Shown: in pieces, positions 46,433-59,075 of the stretch | Position numbering within the stretch: position 1 is the first letter of the stretch | Layout: each line of letters opens with the position of its first letter | NCBI RefSeq assembly: GCF_014633365.1 | Contig: NC_068351.1 | Coordinates: 764,001-828,000, forward strand | Origin: Diospyros lotus | Taxonomy: Eukaryota; Streptophyta; Magnoliopsida; Ericales; Ebenaceae | DNA: 64,000 bases | Direction of reading: 5' to 3' | The notes under the pieces: model-generated | Databases searched by the model: none | The model's input: the letters and a program-made list of their open reading frames with translations, nothing else | What the model was told of the DNA's origin: nothing | Made by a program: the position numbers and the translations under genes

Positions 46433-46730
46433 TTCGATTCGATTTCGAATGCTTGGAAGAAGCGGGAGGGAGGGTTTCGACGAGAGGAAACCCAGGGGGC
46501 AGCCAATAATATCCGGCACGTGGCTAATCGAGCCCCAGAAACCCTAGTTTTTTGAAATGTCGCACGTGTGGGCGGCCCATCCATTTGGATCGTCCGCCGC
46601 GTGAAACCATGGGCTCATAAATTGGGCCATGAATTGGGCCGGTCGGCCTGCCAGGGAAAGGAATTGTTGGATGATGAAACCGAAAATCTTTTGTCTTTAT
46701 CTTGCAAAAGAGAATTTTTAACATTTTAAA

Positions 46731-47342
46731 GGGGTAAATCACACCAAAAATTATTAAACTTGAGTGTGTTTTTCATTTTAATCACTAAACTTTAATTCTG
46801 TTTAATGTGATCACAGAAGTTTAAAAAAATTTGTAATATGGTCACATATAAGATTTTTCTACCACTCTATAGCCGGATTGAATGACGTGACGCTGATGTG
46901 GCAAATAATAAAAATAATATACAATAATAACCAATCAGAATGTGCCTCGTGGCGTTGATGGTTTGATAGATTTGACACGTGGCACGTTCTAATTGGTTGT
47001 CATTATATAATAATTTTTATTATTTGTCACATTAGCGTCACGTCATCCAATCCAACTATAGAGCGGTCAGAAAATCTTATACATGACCACATTATAAAAA
47101 ATTTTAAACTTCTGTGATCACATTATAAAGAATTAAAGTTTCGTGACAAAAATGTATAAATTTTTATTATTTGTCACATTAATGCCACGTCATCCAATCC
47201 AACTATAGAGCGGTCAGAAAATTTTATACATGACCACATTATAAAAAATTTTAAACTTCTATGATCACATTATAAAGAATTAAAGTTTTGTGACAAAAAA
47301 AAAATACACTAAAATTTAATGATATTTGATGTGATTTACCCC
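46731..47342. mobile_element. 612-bp MITE with duplicated right arm
   Basis: Long inverted repeats: left end GGGGTAAATCACACC, right end GATGTGATTTACCCC. Target duplication ATTTTAAA (46723-46730, 47343-47350), 8 bp, suggesting a hAT-type MITE. The right arm contains a direct duplication of about 130-150 bp (around 47025-47155 and 47160-47290, both with CATCCAATCCAACTATAGAG). Non-coding. It sits about 300 bp upstream of the importin TATA box. Confidence 0.85.
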
Positions 47343-48186
47343 ATTTTAAAAATAGTAATGACTTCTTCCGGCTTAAAGTACAATGATCATTTCGCCCTAT
47401 CCCTTGCTTTCCCTATTCTTGCAATCTTGGAATTTTCTTTTTTTCAAAAAAAAAAAAGAAAAAACTAAAATTCACTCATTATCAGTTATTTTTTAAATTT
47501 TAACATAAATAGAACTTGGAAACAATGATTGGTGTTGGTCGATAGTCAATTAACTATCAATTTTTTATTTTTCTAAATTCAAATCAAATACGATATAACA
47601 TTTATAATAAAGTAACTAGACGCGTCTTTTAAATATTTAAAAGACCATTTCCTAATTCAAACTAAGTACAACATGATATGATATAGTTACATGCATGTCT
47701 ATCAAAAGTTTTAAAACAATCAATCTAATATTTATTGACAAATTTTAAATAAAATAATAATAAGAAATATTTTAAAACTCATTTTATTGACCGAATTTAT
47801 AACCCGGCCCAATCAACGGTAATGCGGCTCATGTATCATAGGGGGAGTGACTTAGCAGCTTCCACTTGCACAGACCAATTCCATGTAGTATTCTTATGGT
47901 CGTTGTCTCATTTCTTATTAATTCACACCCCCAAATTATTAATAATTTGCGTATTTATGTTCAGGGGCATAGCCACGTGAGCTTCAATGGGGGAAGTTGT
48001 TCCCACTGGACTAGATTTTTTTTTTTTTTACAATAATATATTATTAGAAATAAAAATAATTATATTATATTTTACTAATAGAAATAAAAAAAAATGTAAG
48101 TATTGAAGAAAGTAAGTATATATAATAGCTCAATAGTAACCGTTACAGCATTTTTTATAATTTGCTCATAATTTTATTTTTTTACA

Positions 48187-48890
48187 ATGATGATACAAAT
48201 AAAGCTAAGTATTAAAAAAAATTCTGAAGCAAAGAAAGCAACTATGAAGGAAATTTATATTGAAGAAAATGAACAAATTAACAAAACAAGTATTGAGAAA
48301 ATTGATGTTACACAACTTCCTATGAATCTCGGGTTAAGGACTACAATAATAGATTATAATATTAATTTTCGAGATCAAATTAGAAGAGTTTACTTGCAAA
48401 GAAATTTGTGTCAACCTCGACATCAAGACGATTCATTCCAACTTGGTTAACTGAATTTGGTAATTTGTTGAAATATAGTATAAGTAAAGATATCGCATTT
48501 TGTTTATACTGTTATCTTTTTAAAACAAATGATAGAGAATAAGAATATGATAATTCTTTTATAAAAGAAGGGTTTAGTAATTAAAAAAAAAAAGAAGATA
48601 GACCTTCAATTCATGTTGAAAATACTAATTGCGTACGTAATTAAACTCGAAACAATTGTTAAACCTTAATGAATTAAGAGCAAAATATTGAGACAGTTTT
48701 CTTCAGACAGTTAGAACAAATACTGTGTGATTATTAAATTCGTCTGAATGCATCAATTGATTGTATTCGACTTCTTCTACAGCAAAAACTAGCATTTCCT
48801 GATCATGACGAGTCTAAAAATTCAAATAATCAAGGTAAATTTCTTGAACAATTGCAATTTTTAGTATGGAAAGTCAGAAGGAACAATTGT
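48187..48890 (+). pseudogene. TTF-type zinc finger hAT transposase fragment
   Basis: The first 87 codons contain LGLRTTIIDYNINFRDQIRR and VYLQRNLCQPRHQDD, resembling the N-terminal TTF zinc-finger region of plant hAT-dimerisation (ZMYM1-like) proteins. Further similarity continues through stops (for example FCLYCYLFK-like and IRLNASIDCI-like phrases). The catalytic and dimerisation parts are missing. Confidence 0.72.
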
Positions 48891-48958
48891 AATTTTTTTC
48901 ATTTTAATATTATCACTATTATCTTATTTTTTAAATTATATTTTTTGTATTTAAGTTA

Positions 48959-49184
48959 TGTAACATCCTGTATCGAGCGATAAGAATGATAGGAACAACT
49001 TACCCTAATGGGCTTACGCGAACTTCATAGAGGGTCACCCATCCTTGAGCTGTCCCAGCTCAAGCACGCTTAATCCAAGAGTTCTTTATCTACATTCAAC
49101 CTAAAAGATATATAGACGGTGTTGTTTCATTCCTTACTTATCCTCAATATATACTACTCTTCTCTAAGCTCCTAGGGTATTACA
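48959..49184 (-). repeat. 3' LTR of Cassandra, with 5S-like segment
   Basis: Direct repeat of 49374-49599; its 5S-like segment lies at about 49033-49090. Confidence 0.9.
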
Positions 49185-49373
49185 TTCTTTCCCCCTTGAA
49201 CACATGGCATTCTCGTCATGTGATCTTACAACTGGTCCCAGATTTTTTCTTTTTGGGGGGCTGCCATCCTAAAATCCTGCTAGAAGCCGCTCCTTGTACA
49301 GGGCCTTCAAGTCCTGGCGCCACTCCCCACTCTCATCAGACCGTTTTCACCAAAGGTCGGCTCTAATACCACC

Positions 49374-49599
49374 TGTAACATCCCATATCGAGTGATAGGA
49401 AGGACCGGAACAATTTACCCTGATGGGCTTACGCGAACTTTCTAGGAGGTCACCCATCCTTGAGCTGCCATAGCTCAAGCACGCTTAACCCCAGAGTTCT
49501 TTGCCTATATTCAGTCCAAAAAGTATCCAGCTGGTATTGTTTCATTCCTTACTTATTCTCAATATATACTATCATTCTCTAAGCTCTTGGGGTATTACA
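49374..49599 (-). repeat. 5' LTR of Cassandra, with 5S-like segment
   Basis: The 5S-like segment is at about 49446-49503 on the minus strand and includes the region of the 5S internal promoter. The LTR is very similar to 48959-49184 with scattered substitutions. Confidence 0.9.
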
Positions 49600-50360
49600 A
49601 GTTCGCTCCTACTGAATCAAAATCCTAACTCCGCCCATATTTATGTTTTATGTTTGTTGTCGTTTGAATATAACAATAAATTTATTAATTGAAAACATCA
49701 TCATCAAGCTGTTTTGACTCTATAGAAAGAGAACAATTAAAAGGTGTAAAGCAGTCTCAGCTCAAATACTCCGATACTTAATCCAGATGTTCAACATTTA
49801 AATGGCATATTAAAATTAGTATAAAGACGTATATCTTTTAAAATTAGGGCTTATCTATTTATAAAGAAATATGAAGTTTTATGAGATCTATTAGAATTAA
49901 AATATTTATAGATTATGTTTATCACAATATCCCGAGTCTTAACATTAGGATTAGAATTCTTCATGAATAATATTTATCCTTTTTTAATAGAATTTGTTGA
50001 GAAATTTTCGATGGTCGAAGTTATCATGTTTACATTTTGTTCATAAAACCCTAGATTAATGGGAAATTTACAAAACAAGCTCTAGGATAGAGCTTGGTCA
50101 TGGTTTTGGAGGGACGAAAATGGTCCTCTAGTAAAGGTTTCTAGGAGACTTGCGAGTCTCAAAATTTCTATTACCATGAGATCTTGGTCTCTTGGTTCAC
50201 GATTTTTGTGATATCGTCGAGTGTCAGCGTCAGGAGACTTTGCTCTCTCAGCTCACAGTTTTTGAGAGACTTTTCTTTTGACTCTCGATCTCCAAGAGTT
50301 TGACCTCTCAGTTAAATATTATTTTAGACTTTTAATTATAACACATAAGTGTTATTTGGG

Positions 50361-50726
50361 ATTAATTATACCAATAATCACTCAATTTTGTATTTTGTTA
50401 CTGTTTGGTCACTGAATTTTGAAATATTATCTGTTAGTCACTGATATTTCAAAATTATTACTGTTTAACCACTTAAGTTTAAAATGTTACATGTTAGTTA
50501 TTAATATGTTAAAATCGTCTCTCATCTGTTACTCGTTAATCACTGAACTTTAAATTCACAAGTGACAGATAAGAAATAATTTTGAAATATTAGTGACTAA
50601 CAGATAATATTTTAACTAACTAGTAACAGATTTAAAATATCAGTGATTAATGAATAACATTTTAAATTTCAGTGATCAAATAATAACAGAGTATAAAGTT
50701 AAGTGATTATTGATATAATTAACTTT
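50361..50726. mobile_element. 366-bp MITE with long TIRs
   Basis: Arms of about 100 bp or more are inverted repeats: left ATTAATTATACCAATAATCA, right in reverse GTTAATTATATCAATAATCA. GTTATTTGGG occurs immediately outside both ends (50351-50360, 50727-50736), a 9-10 bp duplication that would suit a Mutator-type MITE. The interior repeats TCACTGA/TCAGTGA phrases. Non-coding. Confidence 0.78.
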
Positions 50727-50739
50727 GTTATTTGGGGAA

Positions 50740-53516
50740 CTAAAACTTATGGATATGAAATTAAGAAAGATGTATAATATATAGTGCAGTGTGAATAGGG
50801 AATGACTAAGTGGCATACATACAAATCTAAACAATCGGAGCCAAACATAGAATATAAAGAAAACTGACACCTGCATCAATGGATGATATGTGTGTGTGTG
50901 TGTGGAATCTTTTGCAATTATTTCTAGATAATATCAGTTGGGTGTCCAATTTTAATATTTGCCAATTTTGATTTTGAGAATCTTAGAGATAACGCTAATC
51001 ATCCGGATGCATTTCGTCTATATAAAGATCAAACATTCATAAATAAACTAATAAATTCTTACTAATTAATATACATTCATCACTTATTTATTTTATTAAG
51101 ATAATATTTATTAATTAATATATAAATCAGAAAAGATAAGATATAAAAAATATTTTAGACTTTTGTTATTTTTAATATATTTATTAAATTTATTTAGTAA
51201 TCAATGAAAAATGAGTCACCTGACTTCTTATATGATATTTTATAAATATATTTATTTTATATTTATTTTTTCTCTCTAGATAAGTATAGTTTGGACCTTA
51301 CATATAAAAAAATGATATATATATCTTTTAATATATTTTAAAAAATTTAATAAATATTTTAAAAATTAATTTTAATTATTTTATATTTTAAATTAAAAAA
51401 TATTTTAATATAATATTATCTTACTCATTTTAACTAACGTAAATAATTACAAGGTGAAAACTAACTCTTATCTCCTTTTTACAAATACTCCCGCCAGTGA
51501 CAAAACTACACTAATTGATGTCAAATGTCATCTTCAGTGTAAATTGGTGGATTCAAGAGCTTAGATTTAATCGTTAATTCTAACCTCAAATAATCAATTG
51601 TTGTTATGAACGATGGGAGATCTCTAGAAGACTTGTACGTCAGCTAGGATGCAGAAAAATGGCAATTGGAGAGGGGACCCAACATCGATCTTAATATATA
51701 ATATATATATATATATATAAAGCATATATAGGTAAGATGTAACGTTGCATGGGATCCACAGCATGCTTGAAAATGAGACAATCTATACCTTTGACATGAT
51801 TATAATATGCAATTTTTTCGTAATATTCCCTTGCGACCATGCTTACGTACTAATCCATGGATTAATTAATTAATGCTCAACGACCTCCTCCATCCATTTG
51901 CTTGTTGAAATGAACATCCATCGTGTGATCATACATATTATTAGTTCTTTAATTGCTATCTATATGTATATACTCATGTGAAGAAATTTCGATGATATTT
52001 GGTTGTCTCTTGAGCTTGTTCAACTCAACTTATAAAGACAGACTCGATTCTTCAATATAATTTTCGACGATAAAGTGAGTTTTAAAATTTGATATATAAC
52101 TGAATAATTAATATATAATGATGTGTATAAATAATGTATTTATATTTTTAAATTTATTTTTTTATACAAATATACTGTGAGATAAAAAAATTATAATATA
52201 AATATACAACTCATGAGTTAATCAAAACAAGTAAAGATTTGATTTTGAATCAGAGCTGACTTGATGAAGTGGACCGTTGTACGAGGTATTTTTGTAATTT
52301 CTCCTGCGACCCATGAGGTATTTTTGTAATTTTCCCTATGACGCAAAAGCCAATTATAACATTCTCTGCCCCTCCCCCTGTTATGCTGTGGGTGGTCTTG
52401 ACTTTTGTTCTGAACTGAGCAGAGCCGCTGCGAGTAAAATCTACCTTTTTTTTATTTATTTATTATAAAACATTAGTATTGTAATATTAATAATAGCATA
52501 AGATCTTGAACCAATCTATTGGTAATATTAATTTTGTAAGATAATATGACTAATAAACTATTATCATTAAAAGTATAGTATTGCATCTTCCTCGCACCTT
52601 CTTCTCCATAGCATGTACTTGTCACCGTCCATTTTCTCTGCCTCGTCCTCAACTACTACTTCTCCTATCATAAATTTATTCAGTGTTGTTGTTAGCCACC
52701 ATTTTTGTCAATTCTTCACCCAATGCAATTTTCTTTTCATCTCAACCTATTTTTTTTCCAATTTTCTATATCTCAATTGTAGTTGATCATCGAAACAATA
52801 AATTATAATAGAGATGGTGATCGACAATTGAGAATTTCTTGATAATGGGTTATCATGGAAGGATAATTTAAATATTTTAACATACATATATTATATGTTC
52901 TAATTTAATTTTAATAATTATGTAATTGATTTAAAATTATATAATTTAATAATATAATTAAAATAATAAAAAATTCAAATTACCTTCCATCTCATCTCAT
53001 GGATCTGAACAGGAATGGTGATGGGTGATGGAAAGCAATACATCAATGTTGATATGCATGGCAGTGATGACATATATACATGGATAGTGTTATGTGTGAT
53101 GGATGATGATGATGATGAAATTAAGCGGAGAAGAGAGGTATGAGCATTGCGAAGGAGGACAGACATGCTCATTCTCAAATCATGTTAGATCCGCATTAGT
53201 AGGCGCACATGTTCCCATGCAACATCATATTTAAAGGCCAGAAATAATAATAATAATAATAATAATAATTAAGAAGAAATTAATTAATTAAACACGAATT
53301 AAGGAAACCAACCGTTCTGTGTGGAGCGTTGACTTCACAGCTTGGATGTTGGATTACTGAATCTTTTCATCAGACCAGTCCCGGTTTTAAACTATTAATC
53401 TCCTGTCCTTTTGAGTTGTATCCGGTCTTAATTATATTTAATTTAATCTCTGCTTAATTAATTTCATCTTTTCATTTTCTCTCTCTCTCTCTATCTATAT
53501 ATATATATATATATAT
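50740..53516. other. AT-rich intergenic DNA
   Basis: No gene is supported. Microsatellites: (TG)n at 50889-50903, (AT)n at about 51697-51718, (TAA)n at 53246-53270, and (CT)n/(AT)n at 53480-53515. The rest is AT-rich. A minus-strand frame at 52975-53178 has no recognised family. Confidence 0.5.
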
Positions 53517-54215
53517 GCGCCAAATTCATATTTTCTCCCTCAACTTTACACGAAAATATATTACTCCTAAATTTAAAATCTAACTTATTAAATATTTAAT
53601 CTTTATCATTTATACCTATTAACTACCTAATTATTTAAATTATATTAAACATATAATATACGTATCATTGAATATATGAACAATGATCAAATATCTTATC
53701 AAAAAATTCAATATATATATATATATATATAGTATGGGATGCACACACTTATATAATTAAACAGATTCTGGGTTCTCGGTCGAAGCAAAGAGGATGAGAA
53801 GAGTGGGTTGATTGCGGGTCGTCGGTCAAAGAAAAAAAAAAAAGAAATGATAGATTGATAGCGATCACTGGTCAAAGAAGAAGAAGTGTGGATCAATCAT
53901 GACTTACAAGTTGTCAATTTTAGCAAAGAGAAAAAGTCGAGATCAGTTGAGACACTGATGGCTGATGGGAGACGGGAGAAGGGACCAAGACTATGGTTGA
54001 AGGCGGAAGAAAAAATCGTTTCGATCGATTCTTCTTCTATTTTTTTTTTTCTTCGATATTTCTAACTCACGTATGCGATTCATGCATTATTTTAAATTAG
54101 ATTAAGTAGTGAATAAATATAAATTATAAAAGTTAAGTATTTAATGGGTTAGATTTAAAATTTAGATATGATTGACTTTTTACGTAAAGTTTAGGAAAAA
54201 AAAATATAAATTTGA
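53517..54215. mobile_element. TIR element, family member B (related to ferritin intron 1 element)
   Basis: The ends mirror those of 8503-9159: left GCGCCAAATTCATATTTTCT, then CTAACTTATTAAATATTTAA. The right arm, read in reverse, includes CTTTTATAATTTATATTTAT. The interior shares purine-rich phrases with copy A (GATGGGAGAC, GGTCAAAGAA-like). Non-coding; an (AT)n is embedded near 53713-53731. Confidence 0.6.
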
Positions 54216-54623
54216 TAAAAGAAAAATGAAAAAAAAAGAAGAAGTTGTTCTGGTCACTTTATTTGCTTTAATTATTTCCAATGCATTTGCAAGTACTATG
54301 AATTTATGCGATTTTATATTATTAGTTTCATTGCTATTCAACTACCATGCATGAAAGAAATCTGCCACGAAACTGGAGCCTTTGATTTTCAAGGACACGT
54401 GGCTACTGATCACTGATATATAGCTCTTAATTACTACAAGAATGCACTGAATGCTCTTAATTTGTTGATTTCTTGAAGTTTACAAGTGCATATAAAATAC
54501 CCATATTTGGTGAAGACTTTACATTAATATTAATCTTTTATTGACATAAATAAGTTTACAATATTAATCTTCTCATTACTCCATTTTACTGCTTGTTCAT
54601 GAATTTCGAGCACTAACTTAATC

Positions 54624-55630
54624 GAAACTTGAGTTTTTCCTTTTGATTAATCGTAAAACACTTTTAAAAAGAAATAAATAATTTTTTACAATCAATAATA
54701 TCACCATGGAAGCTAGATTGTTTTCGACTGATTTCAAATTTAGGAGAAAAAGAACATTTTGAGATACTAAATCAACTCAAAGAACTCTAGATTTTGATTT
54801 GAAAAAAAATGAAAACTTGAGTCTTAGCGTTTGATTCATGGTAGAACACTTTATAGAAGAAATAGACAATTTTGTTACGATTAACGATATTTCAATATAA
54901 AAAAATTAGGTTGCGTTTTCTTTACTTTTTAATTTTCAGTTTTGAGTTTTGAATTCATTTTTAATTTTTTATTTTGGTAGTCTGTTTTTAGAAAATTGAA
55001 AACGCGTTCTCTTTGTCATTTTAAAAAATTATTTCTCAAAACAGAAAATTAGAAAACACTTCTCTTTGAAATTTTGAAAATAATTTTTTAATGATATTTT
55101 ATTCAATAAATTTGATTATTCAGTAAATTAGAAATATTTAATATTAATATATTATTAAAAATATATATATTTTAAAGTTAATAAATTTTGTAATATTTTT
55201 TTCTATTATAATAATAAAATATAAATACATAAATGTGTCTTGAGTTTTGAGTTTGTTTTGAATGAAAACACTCAAAATAATTTTTTGTTGTTTGGAGTTT
55301 TCTTTACAATTTTTTTTTATTTTCAAAATATATTTTTCAAAATAATAAAGAGAACGACTTTTCATTATTTTAAAAAATTAAAAATTAAAAATAACTTGAA
55401 AACAACAAAAAGAACGCAACCTTAGTTTTTGACGATTCTAAATCCAGATAAAAGATGGCACTTTGAGATACTAAATAAACTCAAGAAATTCTAAATTTTG
55501 AATTTGAAAAGGATAGGAAGCTTCAGTCTTAGGCTTTTGATCTATTGTAGAACACTTTAAAAAAGAAATGGATAATTTTGCAACGATCAGCGATATCTTA
55601 ATGTAAGATAATTTACTTTCGACAATTGTC
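54624..55630. repeat. Tandem repeat array (about 190-bp unit, 2.6 copies) split by a MITE
   Basis: Copies begin at 54624 (GAAACTTGAG), 54811 (GAAAACTTGAG) and 55517 (GAAGCTTCAG). Shared phrases include TTGAGATACTAAAT and GTAGAACACTTTA. Copy 2 is interrupted by the MITE at 54909-55421; without it the unit is about 190 bp. Copy 3 is partial. Confidence 0.8.
54909..55421. mobile_element. PIF/Harbinger-like MITE (513 bp)
   Basis: Inverted ends GGTTGCGTTTTCTTT and (reverse of right end) GGTTGCGTTCTTTTT, flanked by the 3-bp duplication TTA (54906-54908, 55422-55424), the hallmark of PIF/Harbinger elements. The interior is AT-rich and non-coding. Confidence 0.82.
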
Positions 55631-55639
55631 AATAAACAA

Positions 55640-57300
55640 ATAGTCCCTTATTTATAAGAGTCCACTGTAGTGTTTAGGGTATATGTTTAGGGTATATATA
55701 TATATATATAAAGAGAATTTTCAAAGACTTATGCATATAATGCAAATATGGGTGCAGTACTCAAGAAGCCCGTGAATTGGAGAAACCTATATAAGTTTGT
55801 TAAAGGAAAGGGACATAAACCATGGAAAGGCTTCCTTTAAGATCCAAATCACGCCCCAGATTGCCATCCCTCGTGGGAAGAATGAAAAGGGCTTCTTTTG
55901 CATATAACTTGTGAAGCTTCCCTTCTTTAATATTTTTATTCTGAGATATATCATTGGCATCATTAATTTTTCAAAAAAAAAAAAAAAAAAACTAGACTTA
56001 ATATAGAGAATAATATAATTAATTTTCATAATTAAAAAGTTAATAAATTACTTACCCAAAAAAGTTACAATTTTTATATTCAGAATAATATAGAATTAAC
56101 ATATACGTATTCATCTATATATTATCAAGTAAAAATTAATCTAGACGTTTTTCATATATATATATATATATTTGTGATTGGGAGGGGGGGGGGGGGGGGG
56201 GGGGGGTTGGGGCAGGTTCCAACTCCCTAGTAGGAACAAGCCCGTGATTCCCGACGGAAAGGAAGCTGCAAACATGCAATAATATTAATCCTTTCTTTGG
56301 TTTTAGTTTTAGGGTTTTGAGTCAGCATCAGAGACAGCAAGGCATCACATTATACTATATTTCATATGCGCATCAACAGCATCGTGATCCATTCATATTC
56401 ACTGTTAGGTGCATATGAATTCCCAACCAATCATACATCTTTCATTTTCTTTAGCTTAATCTGTATAATTAATTACTAACCCAGATTTCGATTTCTGTCC
56501 TCGAGCTTAATTGATCATAATTTTGTTTAAAGTTGGGTACTTTGGAAACTTTCATCAGTTTAAAGCTTAAAGTAGGGATTTTTTGTTTTTGCTGAATACA
56601 TATAGATTAACTGTATGAACCAATGATGTAGCCTATTGAGCCATTTATAAACACTATGTATATGAATGGACTATCATTCTTTGCATGTAGATGATCGAGA
56701 GAAAGATTAAAGAAAACCATTCAAAGCTGCAGTTTTCCAGATTAAGATATATATATATATATATATATATTGATAATGACGGAATTATAAAATGAGAGAA
56801 TTTCTTTCTTCTTCAAGCATGAAAAGAGAGACTGGTCCCAAGACCCAGCTTTGGCAAGTTGAAAGAGCAAAATAAAAACAAGGGCCATTCTTGGACGGAC
56901 CTAATAAACAAATAGTGAATATCTTGGCCATTGCATGCAGCTATATATATAATGAAATCGGATTGAAGGTATAAATGTCAATGCAGTAGCTAGGACAGTG
57001 GTCCATACTTTTCTACAAAATTTAATTAATCTATTTCCTGTTCTTAGAAAATTACTTGAATACCCATTATCATGTGTCTTGATTAGAATTATAAAGAACT
57101 AACTGGGCTAATAATCGCTTACCAGGGAGTGGTCTACACTCCATCTAACAAAAAAGATAATTGCTTTATTAGTGCATGCATAACATGTCATGCCATGTAT
57201 GCATGAGTGCATAAACATATTGCATGGTATTTATAGATATAAAATAGATGTACAGGTAAATTGAGATGAATTGGTTAATGTTCCCCTAGAGAGAGAGAGA
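55640..57300. other. Intergenic DNA upstream of the GARP gene
   Basis: No gene is supported. Contains (AT)n runs (55695-55711, 56153-56171, 56747-56771), a poly-G tract and the distal GARP promoter. Confidence 0.5.
56184..56206. repeat. Poly-G tract (23 G)
   Basis: Twenty-three consecutive G after GGGA, in otherwise AT-rich sequence. The true length may differ. Confidence 0.9.
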
Positions 57301-57682
57301 GGGAGGGAGGGAGAGAGGAAATTTCTTCGTTCTTTGCCAAGGTCTAGGGTTTCATCAGTTCAAAATAATTTCTTGCAAATACAACAGTGACTCACTTTTT
57401 TCCGACCCAAATCCCCGGAACTCCAAGTTTGCTTGGTGTCTCATCTCTGAGAAAATTCTCTTCTCTGTCATAGGATGAGACAAGGAAGATAGAATAGTTC
57501 ATCCATGCTTCATCCGTACCCAGAAAGCCCTAATCCCTAAAAGCCACCTTAATTTTCTTCAATTAGTGTAATAAATTAGCATCCCAAAAGCCTTGTGTTG
57601 CTTGATTCATACCTCTCTAGATCACCCTGCAGTTTCCAGATCCTGATCTGGAATTAGCTAGAAAAGGAACATAATAAGGAAA

Positions 57683-59075
57683 ATGGAGGGTAGCAGTGGC
57701 ACAGAATGTTCTAAGACAAGCCCATCGGAGCAAAATGAAGATGAAGATGGCAGCCTGCAGGAGAATAACATTAATGCAAGTAAAGCAAAAGATGGGGCAA
57801 GCTCAAGCACCAGCACGGTTGAAGAGAATGATAAGAAGCCATCGGTGCGGCCGTACGTTCGATCGAAGATGCCAAGACTTCGGTGGACTCCCGATCTCCA
57901 TCTTCGCTTTGTCCATGCTGTAGAGAGACTCGGTGGACAAGATAGTGAGTTCACAAACACTATATATACCTAATTAAATTTGTCTACGGCCTGGTGCAGG
58001 GTTAATTGAGAATTAATGATCTGAAATTGATTCATTAATTACTATTTGTTTGTGCAGGAGCAACACCGAAGTTGGTGCTTCAGCTCATGAACATGAAAGG
58101 GTTGAACATCGCTCATGTGAAGAGCCATTTACAGGTACGTAATTCCATGAGCAAAAGATCCATCAATAACTTCTCAGTTGCTTTTCCTCTCTTCTATACA
58201 ATTCTTCAACTTTTTTGTTTTTATACCCACAATTGATTCGTTCCTGATCTTTTTGTGATGTTGGTTAGATGTACAGAAGCAAGAAAATGGATGACCAAGG
58301 TATATATATTGCCACTTTCTTTTCTTATCTTTTAGCAGAAAAAAATAGGGTTTTCTTTTCTTTCTTTCTCTTTTGGCTTTTTGGTCTGATAAATCCGACT
58401 CCTCTCCATTGCAGTATTAGCAGACCATAGTCATCTCATGGAAAGCGGGGATCGAAACATCTACAACCTGAGCCAACTTCCCATGCTTCAAGGGTTTAAC
58501 CAGTTTAACCACAGATATCACTCTAGTTCCAGGTCTGAAAGTTGGCCTCAATTTCCCACTAGTTGATCATGGTTTTGATTTTGGTCTTTCCCATCTTATC
58601 TAAAAGTACGACAATATTTGTCTTTTTTTCAAGATATGGAGATGCTTATTCGAGCCGCCATGAGAATTGGATGAGTAGCCCTTTTATGATAGAGCGAGGC
58701 ACGATTCACAACGGTGACCAGGGATTTTATGGCACAGTTGCGGAGAAAATCTTCGGAAGAAGCTATAGCAGCTTGATCAATGGCAGTCTCCAATGGAGAA
58801 ATAGTGAAGTAACTATGGAAGTGAAAGAGCCAACCCGTGTTTCAAATACAATGAACAAGAGGAAGGGTAATTCGGATTGCGAGCTTGATCTGAACCTAAG
58901 ACTTGGGATTACGCCCAAGATTGAGAAAAGGTACAAGGAAGAAGACAGTAACCTAAGCCTGTCGTTGTACTCATCATCAGTGTCGACGACGACTTCAAAG
59001 CTTAGCCGGTTGAAAGAAGGCGAGAGTAATAAGGAGAGTGGAAGAAGGACAAGTACTCTGGATCTGACTATATGA
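57683..59075 (+). CDS. GARP (G2-like) MYB-related transcription factor (309 aa), five exons
   Basis: Exons 57683-57944, 58058-58134, 58269-58299, 58415-58532 and 58634-59075 join in phase to 309 residues. The N-terminus is acidic and Ser-rich. The GARP DNA-binding domain spans residues 64-120 (PRLRWTPDLHLRFVHAVERL, ATPKLVLQLMNMKGLNIAHV, SHLQMYRSKK); introns cut it at GGQD/RATP and SHLQ/MYRS as in relatives. It is nearest the KANADI-like At2g40260/At2g38300/At1g14600 group. C-terminal EAR-like motifs LDLNLRL (247-253), LSLSL and LDLTI suggest a transcriptional repressor. A GA-rich 5'UTR (57290-57315) precedes it. The binding site is unknown. Confidence 0.93.

Larger units (their letters stand above)
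48959..49599 (-). mobile_element. Cassandra TRIM retrotransposon (5S rRNA-derived LTRs)
   Basis: Two 226-bp LTRs (48959-49184 and 49374-49599) flank a 189-bp non-coding interior. On the minus strand each LTR runs TGTAATACCC...GGATGTTACA. The interior begins with TGGTATTAGAGCC, a one-mismatch Met-tRNA primer-binding site, and ends with polypurine AAGGGGGAAAGAA. The LTRs contain 5S rRNA-like sequence (GTTAAGCGTGCTTGAGC, GGATGGGTGACCTCCT). Flanks AGTTA/AGTTC are the likely 5-bp target duplication. Confidence 0.93.
47962..49637 (+). mobile_element. Relic hAT-like (TTF zinc-finger / ZMYM1-type) element
   Basis: Left end CAGGGGCATAGCCACGTG and right end TCCTAACTCCGCCC are the degraded CAGGGGCGGAGCC-type ends usual for this class. 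TATTTATGTT occurs on both sides (47952-47961, 49638-49647), containing an 8-bp target duplication. Inside is a decayed transposase start (48190-48890). A Cassandra element is nested 37 bp from the right end. Confidence 0.75.
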
